Assembly: GCA_963942565.1 (NCBI GenBank)
Contig: OZ012697.1
Location: forward strand, 28,437,312-28,501,311
Length of the DNA stretch: 64,000 bases
Source: Maea johnstoni
Taxonomy: Eukaryota > Annelida > Polychaeta > Spionida > Magelonidae
Direction of reading: 5' to 3'
In this document: positions 58,049 to 64,000 of the stretch, piece after piece
Layout of the letters: the number at the start of each line of letters is the position of its first letter
How positions within the stretch are numbered: the first letter of the stretch is position 1
Notes under the pieces: generated by a model
What the model saw: only the letters and a program-made list of their open reading frames with translations
Database searches by the model: none
Told to the model about the DNA's origin: nothing
Program-made: the position numbers and the translations under genes

Positions 58049-61000
58049 CTATTTTTTCTTATTTTTCAATTTTTTATTATCAAAAACATTGAGGCCTTCT
58101 GGGACCTTAGTGCGTAATGTACACATCCAATTTTGTTCTAAATCTAGTCTGTGTAGTAATGAAGAATCACTGTCTGGATGTCCTCTTGCAAACTGAAGCA
58201 CATAAGTGGTCATATCTGTGATGCCACTGTGTCCTGGCTCATTGAAGTGCCTGCCAACACTGTGTATTAAAGTGTTGTTTTGTGTGACATTCCTAAAGTG
58301 TTCACACATGCGCGATCTGAGACTCCTCTTGGTTTGTCCTACATACATTTTATGGCATATTTTGCATTCGATGCAATAAATGAGATTATTGCTTTCGCAA
58401 TTACAATTGCGAATAGTGGTGTAGGTGGAATTGGTTAGTGTACATAACATTCGTCCACCAGTGTCCAGTCGGTCACAGTACCGGCAATTGTTGCGGGTGC
58501 AGGCTCTATTTTTAGGGTCATCTGATGGGTCTTTAATGGGGGGTTGTCCCTGAACGTCCCAAGGATTAAAAGTTAATGCTCTTATAAGTAAATCTCTCAC
58601 ATTTTTGGGGCGTCTATATCCCTTAATGAGTCTGTATTCTAATAGGGGGCGCGTGCTACTGGATCGGTCCAGTATATCCCAATTTCTAGATATGATTTTA
58701 TCTAAAACACTCCCAGATGGATGGAAGGTAGTTATTAAGTATAATCTCTTTTCTTTTTCTTCTTCAGACTCAATAGGTGTATGGTATTGTAACAGTTGTT
58801 GTCTCTCCAGGCGGTAGGCTTTATCGAAAGACTCTTGTAGAAGTTTTTTTGGGTATCCGGCCCTGTGGAAGTGTCCAGCCATTTTTCTGGCTTCATTAGT
58901 GAAGTCATCATTGTGGCTGCATATTCTGCGTAAACGTAGAAATTGACTGTAAGGTATACTGTCCTTACATTTAGGAGGATGGCAAGAAGTGTAACTAAGA
59001 TAATTGTGTGCGTCAGTGGGTTTTGTATAAAGCCCGGTACTCAGATCACCCTGTGGACTGAGGTGTACTTTGACGTCCAAAAAGTTCACAGTTGTGGGAG
59101 ACATATCTGCCTCAAATTTTATGGAGGGTAGGCAGTTATTGAGGTATGAGATGAACTCATGTAGTTCATTCTCACCGAATGTCCAGATAACAAAAATGTC
59201 ATCGATAAATCTAACCCATATGTGTGGTTGTTTGTGATATGTATATACATATATGTTTTCGAACCAACCCATAAAAGTGTTGGCAAACGAGGGAGCAACC
59301 TTAGTTCCCATAGCAGTGCCTCCAACCTGCAAGTAATGTCGGCCTGCGAAATCAAAGTTGTTCATAGTCAGAACCATCCTTAGTAAAGCTATGAGGCTAT
59401 CATTGGATGGATTACATCTCAATCCTCTACCCCTATATAGGGCTAGTCTAGCCGCCTCCAGACCCTCATTATTGGGTATGTTTGTATACAAGCTTGCCAC
59501 ATCTAAGGTGACTAGCAAGGATCCCTCTGGCAGGGAACCTAATGTTTGTAATTTTTGTAAGAAATGAGTAGTATCTTTAATATAAGATGGCAATTGTTTA
59601 ACATGTGGTTGCAGGAAATGATCCACTAGCTGTGATATTTTCTCTGTGGGACAGCCGTTGCCGGAGACAATCGGTCTGCCAGGTGGGTCCTTAAGACGTT
59701 TGTGTATCTTAGGGAGCATGTAGAATAAAGATGTCCTACATTTTGATGCCATCAAATAATCATGACATTTGAGGTCAATTTCTTTGTCCTCTTCCATATT
59801 TTTGATCTTACTGTGTATTGCCTGTTTGTGTGTGTCGGTGAGATCATCATCCGTTTCTATGTAAAATTTGTGGTCACTCAATTGTCTGAGGCCCTCATTG
59901 ATGTAGTCGGTAGTGTTCATAACTACGACAGCGCCACCTTTATCAGCTGGCTTAATTGTAATGTTTTTGTTGCTTAAAAGTTTTTTGATAGCCGCTCGTT
60001 CATCGGCTGAAATGTTTTCTCCATTATATTTAGGAAGTTTTGTTCTGTTAAGAGAGGACTCATTTTGTTGAATAAAGTATTCAAGTGGTGCCAAAACTGG
60101 AGGTACCCAATCTGAGGGTAGTTTGAATTTTCTATCGCTAAATGGGCTATTAGGATCTATGCGTGTGTGATCATTGATGTGAATTGGTGTGTCATCCTCT
60201 TCATCCCTAGATGTGGGTTTTTCCACTTCTTTAAAATATAGTTCTCTTTTAAGTTTTAGGTGAAAAGCATCTAAATCATCTTTATATAGTCTATAGTCTG
60301 GTTCGCCCGGATTCGGACAGAACTTGAGACCCCTGGCAAGGAGTTTCTTTTCAGACAATGTAATAGTAGTATCTGATAAGTTGACAACCACTTTGTCATA
60401 GTCTATAGTATTGTTTGAGTTGTTGTTGCTGTTGAAGAACTCATAATTTTCATGCGCATAGTGATAACCAACAATCTTTTTTCCATAAAAATATAAAAAC
60501 TGTTTATTCAAAAACAAACGTGAAACTGAACAGTAATGGCACCTACATGGAATGAAATTTCCCAGTACTAAAGGATTGATCATATGGAGAAATAAGACCG
60601 TCCACAATAGGGACATGATATCATAACAATAAAAATTATACATATGGCAACAAATTATGACTAGATTTAACAAGTCTGTGATACAGGCATAGATGATAAA
60701 ACATAGATCTATTGGGATAAGAGGAATCCCATGTGTGTGATTATACAAAATCTGACAAGTTTTTTTGGCGAAAATCACAGTAGATGTAGCAATGGAGTGC
60801 AACTGTAGCCAGTACAAGTGGCTTGCATCCGAATACACAAATGTACCCAAGAGTAGTTTAAATGATATGACTATCAAATATAGGTAGCACTGAAACAATG
60901 TAGCAACCAAGTTTTTTTGGATTACCATGCATATAAAAAGAGTACAAATGAATTTGTATTTAAGGCACTTGGAACTATGAACATTTGAAAAGTAATGAAA

Positions 61001-61171
61001 TTCACACATATGGTCAGAATAAAAGTGTATGGAAAGTGCATACCTCATATGTACAGTAATAATCTTGAAACTAGGAATGTCACCCAAGGAAGCAGGATGT
61101 TGGTGTTTAAGAGAGCATGCAGTGTAGGAAACTTCCTTCTGACTTGAATCGACCTTACTGCCATGTGGCAT
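58049..61171 (-). CDS. PLE ORF2: reverse transcriptase with C-terminal GIY-YIG endonuclease
   Basis: The protein copies the element RNA and nicks target DNA. In the 1040-codon frame the conserved part starts near residue 262 (VVVNLSDTTITLSEKKLL, then LKFCPNPGEPDYRLYK). RT motifs follow: LVTLDVASLYTNIP (about 550), GTAMGTKVAPSFANTFMG (about 610) and FIDDIFVIW (about 656) with the catalytic Asp pair. The GIY-YIG domain is near 929-1030 (NLIYCIECKICHKMYVGQTK, then SLRSRMCEHFRN, and GRHFNEPGHSG), with the Cys pair and His residues of the PLE zinc-finger-like motif. The first 245 or so codons are Cys/Tyr/His-rich and unlike protein. No Met lies close to the conserved start, so the true N-terminus is unclear. 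Confidence 0.9.
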   Translation of the reverse strand: MPHGSKVDSSQKEVSYTACSLKHQHPASLGDIPSFKIITVHMRYALSIHFYSDHMCEFHYFSNVHSSKCLKYKFICTLFICMVIQKNLVATLFQCYLYLIVISFKLLLGTFVYSDASHLYWLQLHSIATSTVIFAKKTCQILYNHTHGIPLIPIDLCFIIYACITDLLNLVIICCHMYNFYCYDIMSLLWTVLFLHMINPLVLGNFIPCRCHYCSVSRLFLNKQFLYFYGKKIVGYHYAHENYEFFNSNNNSNNTIDYDKVVVNLSDTTITLSEKKLLARGLKFCPNPGEPDYRLYKDDLDAFHLKLKRELYFKEVEKPTSRDEEDDTPIHINDHTRIDPNSPFSDRKFKLPSDWVPPVLAPLEYFIQQNESSLNRTKLPKYNGENISADERAAIKKLLSNKNITIKPADKGGAVVVMNTTDYINEGLRQLSDHKFYIETDDDLTDTHKQAIHSKIKNMEEDKEIDLKCHDYLMASKCRTSLFYMLPKIHKRLKDPPGRPIVSGNGCPTEKISQLVDHFLQPHVKQLPSYIKDTTHFLQKLQTLGSLPEGSLLVTLDVASLYTNIPNNEGLEAARLALYRGRGLRCNPSNDSLIALLRMVLTMNNFDFAGRHYLQVGGTAMGTKVAPSFANTFMGWFENIYVYTYHKQPHIWVRFIDDIFVIWTFGENELHEFISYLNNCLPSIKFEADMSPTTVNFLDVKVHLSPQGDLSTGLYTKPTDAHNYLSYTSCHPPKCKDSIPYSQFLRLRRICSHNDDFTNEARKMAGHFHRAGYPKKLLQESFDKAYRLERQQLLQYHTPIESEEEKEKRLYLITTFHPSGSVLDKIISRNWDILDRSSSTRPLLEYRLIKGYRRPKNVRDLLIRALTFNPWDVQGQPPIKDPSDDPKNRACTRNNCRYCDRLDTGGRMLCTLTNSTYTTIRNCNCESNNLIYCIECKICHKMYVGQTKRSLRSRMCEHFRNVTQNNTLIHSVGRHFNEPGHSGITDMTTYVLQFARGHPDSDSSLLHRLDLEQNWMCTLRTKVPEGLNVFDNKKLKNKKK

Positions 61172-61531
61172 ATGGTGTGATACAAAGATAATCTGTAATA
61201 GATATCATAAGAGAGTGGTACATTAGGAGACCTGAGATACAATGGCAACAAACTATGATACATCAGAGTGGCAGAAAATTTGCCATGACATAAAGATAAG
61301 TAATATCACAATAGAACAATAAACAGACAATATAAGAGTCTATGGTTGGACTCAGAAACACTTTGGCAATGTTGCAACAATAAACATTTGGAACTAGGTC
61401 AGTAACCAAACATGGAGGTAGCACTTGAAGTGAATGATTATATCTCCAATCACCCAATAACTTAGTCGTACAATTACTTAAGACTTTTCTGGGGAATGTG
61501 GGCCCTTACTGGGTCCTTGGTAGACAGTCAT

Positions 61532-63289
61532 CTACTGGTTTGCTTTAAACCTCTGCATGAAAGCCTCTGCTATCCTCTGTACATCTCTATCGGAGAGATC
61601 TTGGTCCCCAGTGGGAGCTGGTGGTTGTGCACTGGGGTTTGGCCTGGGGTTGTTGGATGGGGGTCCCACCCGATTGTTATCATACCCCTGGGAGATAGGT
61701 GGTCTAGACATACTGGCTAGAGGTGATCTGGATCTGTCCCTGGCTTGGGACTGAGTGTCCTGAGGAGTGTTTCGGTTACCCCTATTGTTACTAGGAGTAG
61801 GTGGTGGAGCTTGGTAGCTCTGTGTCTGGGGGAGAGGATCTCTAGATCGATCCCTAGTATGGTACTCCTGTGGTGGAGGCATGCTATATGCCCCTCTGCT
61901 GGTACCTGGTTGTGGATTGCCATAATTACCACGGTAACCGCCGCCCCGCGGTTGGTTGTACGATTGGTTGCCTTGGGTCTCGTTGTACACTCTTGGCCTA
62001 TTGTTATTATAGCCCCCTCGGCCCCTGCCTCGGGTACCCCTGCCCCTGGGGAAGGTGGCCTGAGCCCTGGGATTACTGTATTTACGTTGGGCCCTCCCTC
62101 GGATGTAGTTACACACATCCTCTATCTGCGTGGCTTCGTAAGACATGTTAGTCTTGATATACTCCACTGTTTCGTGGATGCGAATCTTCTCTCTTTCTTT
62201 GATGTCAAAGAGGCGAGTGACTGCCAACTGGTAGCCATGCCTGTCGTCCTGGAAGGTGCGTTGGAGCACCTCTTGATCGTACTGGGCTCTCTCACCCACC
62301 ACCCTGGCTTGGTTGCGTAGGGCCATGGCACATTCTGTCATCAGACTATGGGCTTGGTCTTTTAGTACGGGCGCTATCTTTTCCGCTATGGGGTGTAAGT
62401 AGCCAGGCAACGGCTCGATATGCGTTGCCCACTTGGGGACCATTCCCCTCTGTACGTAGCTCTCTAAAAGGGATGCCCTCTTTTCTGATCGAACTTGAAG
62501 TACAAGACCCGCCCTGGCTCTGACGAAGAGATCGACTCCGGTCTCTGGGATAGGGATGAATTCTCGATTATTGGTCTGTAAGAGAGAAGGTTGTAACTTA
62601 TGGATAGAGAGAAGTTGGAAATCGGCTGGGAGAAACTGTATGAATTTTTGAATATCTAAAGTGAAAGTCGGAGCTTTCTCTGCATCATGCGTTTCAACAT
62701 AATTATCGACATTCTTACTAGCATTTCTACGTCGTTTGGACCCTCTAATGGGAGTACGTTGCGGTAATGGATCGGGAGAATGTGAGAGAACTGTATTAGT
62801 GTGAGCATGATCTTCCGCGATGTCCTCAAGACTAATTGAGGAAGCCCTAGCACTGTCTGACAAGTGAGAAGTAATATCCGGTGTCGGACACAATTCGGCT
62901 GCTGACTTAGAAGCTCTGTTCAAGCTAGATTGTTTGTTAAGATTGAGTGAGCTATTCTTAGAACTGTAGTAATAATCAAGAGTCCTAACTTTCTTAGGTT
63001 TCTTCTTGGTCACCGTTGGGGTGCCCATTGCGCTAGAAAAAGAACTATTGCTACCGCTATTCGCTTGATCATCTTCGTTGTTACTTACCACCGGATCGTC
63101 GATGTAGACACCCTCCCTTCCACGCACGAGGCTCGGCTGGACATGTTGAACACCAGGTCCCAGTTCGTCGTCGTCTAGCGAAGGCAACTTGTCTGTCTCT
63201 ACCCTCCGGACATCGGGGTTTGCGGCGCCTACGGCTTGTTGTGGTTCGTCTACCTCTTCTTCCATCTCTGCCATTCCTCCACTGGCCAT
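61532..63289 (-). CDS. PLE ORF1: RG-rich nucleic-acid-binding-type protein
   Basis: A 585-aa frame starting 13 bp after the 5' pLTR. The N-terminal third is acidic and Ser/Asn-rich with a basic patch KKKPKKVR (about 95-102). A mainly helical central part (about 205-400) includes FTLDIQKFIQFLPADFQL and REKIRIHETVEYI. The C-terminal third is low-complexity with RGRGTRGRGRGGY, GYRGNYG and RDRSRSP, an RGG/RS-type RNA-binding tail, ending QRIAEAFMQRFKANQ. No Cys-His knuckle or enzyme motif is visible. PLEs are known to carry poorly conserved upstream ORFs; a role in RNP assembly is inference. GC content is clearly above that of the flanking DNA. Confidence 0.85.
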   Translation of the reverse strand: MASGGMAEMEEEVDEPQQAVGAANPDVRRVETDKLPSLDDDELGPGVQHVQPSLVRGREGVYIDDPVVSNNEDDQANSGSNSSFSSAMGTPTVTKKKPKKVRTLDYYYSSKNSSLNLNKQSSLNRASKSAAELCPTPDITSHLSDSARASSISLEDIAEDHAHTNTVLSHSPDPLPQRTPIRGSKRRRNASKNVDNYVETHDAEKAPTFTLDIQKFIQFLPADFQLLSIHKLQPSLLQTNNREFIPIPETGVDLFVRARAGLVLQVRSEKRASLLESYVQRGMVPKWATHIEPLPGYLHPIAEKIAPVLKDQAHSLMTECAMALRNQARVVGERAQYDQEVLQRTFQDDRHGYQLAVTRLFDIKEREKIRIHETVEYIKTNMSYEATQIEDVCNYIRGRAQRKYSNPRAQATFPRGRGTRGRGRGGYNNNRPRVYNETQGNQSYNQPRGGGYRGNYGNPQPGTSRGAYSMPPPQEYHTRDRSRDPLPQTQSYQAPPPTPSNNRGNRNTPQDTQSQARDRSRSPLASMSRPPISQGYDNNRVGPPSNNPRPNPSAQPPAPTGDQDLSDRDVQRIAEAFMQRFKANQ

Positions 63290-63301
63290 TGTAGATGTAA
63301 A

Positions 63302-63869
63302 ATATCGGGAAACGTGGCTTATGGCTGTGGTGAAAAGAAACTACGTGTTGTTCGTTAGCTCGCCTAACCGCCACTGACGATATGACGTCAGTCTTCACGT
63401 GCGCGTCCTCCGTAGTGGGCCAATCAAAATGCGGTATTCTTCGTCGCTATTCACGACAAAAATAGAACGCCAAAACAAATTATGGCGCCCTCTATGGACC
63501 AGTATAATAACTATTGCTGGTCAACAATAGCGGTTTCGTCTATTCATAGACTCATCAGAGGCGTATCTACGGTTGTTGGGGTCCCTATATCTTTTGGGTG
63601 TGCAAAGCACCCAGGGGCCGAATGGATCTCATAATAATGGGATCCTCCCATACGGAGAGGTTAGAATATTTTAATTCCCGTGCACGTGGTAACAACATTT
63701 GATTTCTAGGGTTTTTACACCCCTGGCGATCTCGGACCAATCCACCAAAAGATATTAGAAAAAACAGAACGGGGCACTGGTGGATAGCCCGAAATCCTCC
63801 CCTTTCTAACAGGGAGTGTATGGAAATAGTATAAGGGGTAAACCAAATATAAATCGAACAAAATAAAAT
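63302..63869 (-). repeat. PLE terminal direct repeat (5' pLTR in element orientation)
   Basis: Nearly identical to 57107-57674; the visible differences are one A more or less in a poly-A run and GAGGC versus GGGGC. It would supply the promoter and the leader of ORF1, and it ends 13 bp before the ORF1 start codon. Confidence 0.92.
63497..63558 (-). ncRNA. Hammerhead ribozyme core in the 5' pLTR
   Basis: Identical to the core at 57301-57362: CUGAUGA, stem II GUCUA/UAGAC, GAAACC and a downstream GGUC. It lies about 210-270 nt upstream of the ORF1 start, so self-cleavage would act on the leader of the element transcript. Confidence 0.72.
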
Positions 63870-63929
63870 ATATATATATATATATATACATATAAACATA
63901 AATATATATATATACATATAAATAAATAA

Positions 63930-64000
<71 letters not shown>
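63870..64000. repeat. (TA)n tract to the window edge
   Basis: TA repeats with ACA, AAA and TAAA interruptions begin directly at the end of the 5' pLTR and run off the window, mirroring the TA tract on the other side of the element. Confidence 0.92.

Larger units (their letters stand above)
57107..63869 (-). mobile_element. Penelope-like element (PLE) with pLTRs, ORF1 and RT/GIY-YIG ORF2
   Basis: The element reads on the minus strand: right direct repeat (63302-63869), ORF1 (63289-61532), ORF2 (to 58049), about 370 bp of 3' sequence, left direct repeat (57107-57674). The two 568-bp repeats differ by about one substitution and one single-base indel, so the copy is young. Reverse transcriptase plus a GIY-YIG endonuclease with Cys residues between the GIY and YIG parts is diagnostic of PLEs, whose direct terminal repeats are called pseudo-LTRs. 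It is not an LTR retrotransposon: no protease, integrase or RNase H is seen. The TA tracts on both sides suggest insertion into a microsatellite. It looks whole. Confidence 0.9.

Noticed and set aside
58605-59977. Plus-strand frames antisense to the PLE ORF2
   Set aside because: Short shadows of the RT/endonuclease frame without any motif.
61745-62320. 191-codon plus-strand frame antisense to PLE ORF1
   Set aside because: Shadow of a GC-rich coding region on the other strand; no domain and no independent signals.
57107-63869. LTR retrotransposon or DIRS element
   Set aside because: The direct repeats alone would allow it, but there is no protease, integrase, RNase H or tyrosine recombinase. 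The RT is fused to GIY-YIG, which is specific to Penelope-like elements.

Overview
The window looks like a repeat-rich nuclear genome segment of an invertebrate animal. A marine deuterostome (echinoderm, hemichordate, amphioxus) or a mollusc would fit, but I cannot fix the phylum. The reasons are GT-AG introns of up to several kb, intronless rhodopsin-like GPCR genes in recent duplicates, very long (TA)n tracts, TAA/GAT-rich microsatellites, many MITEs (short non-autonomous DNA transposons), tRNA-derived SINEs, a LINE tail and a near-pristine Penelope-like element (PLE). No bacterial-type gene, rRNA or CRISPR array is present.

Layout. (1) 1-22.2 kb: the 3' part of a long coiled-coil protein gene on the + strand. 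Ten phase-consistent exons run from 1168 to a stop at 21162, encode about 514 residues, and are followed by a 3' UTR with an AATAAA at 22186. The introns hold MITEs of several superfamilies (hAT, piggyBac-like, TA-target), tandem duplications, a tRNA-SINE and TA tracts. The intron before exon 9 carries a minisatellite whose unit resembles the exon's own splice acceptor, with two MITEs inside it. (2) 22-30.5 kb: mostly intergenic repeats, with one unassigned coding-like segment (about 25.83-26.29 kb), a SINE, a LINE 3' tail and (TAA)n arrays. (3) 30.55-40.75 kb and 48.13-56.62 kb: two copies of a segmental duplication. Each holds, in order, a fold-back array of about 363-bp subrepeats in opposed arms, an intronless divergent class A GPCR (392 aa, about 30 differences) and a Harbinger transposase remnant. 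Copy-specific insertions can be recognised against the empty site in the other copy. (4) 43.9-47.2 kb: a three-level nest of DNA elements. The outer one is unclassified, has about ten copies of a 15-bp motif (GTCTATCACGGGACA) clustered near its two ends, and sits in a minisatellite. (5) 57.1-63.87 kb: a PLE on the - strand with two almost identical 568-bp terminal direct repeats (pLTRs), each with a hammerhead-ribozyme core. It has an ORF1 with an RG-rich tail and an ORF2 with reverse transcriptase plus GIY-YIG endonuclease, and is embedded in a (TA)n tract.

The host genes show no functional link to each other. The GPCR pair is a lineage-specific receptor duplication carried with its own repeat-rich upstream DNA. 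The coiled-coil gene is 5'-incomplete here. The PLE is the one autonomous-looking mobile element. Everything was read by eye, so edges of degenerate repeats are approximate.
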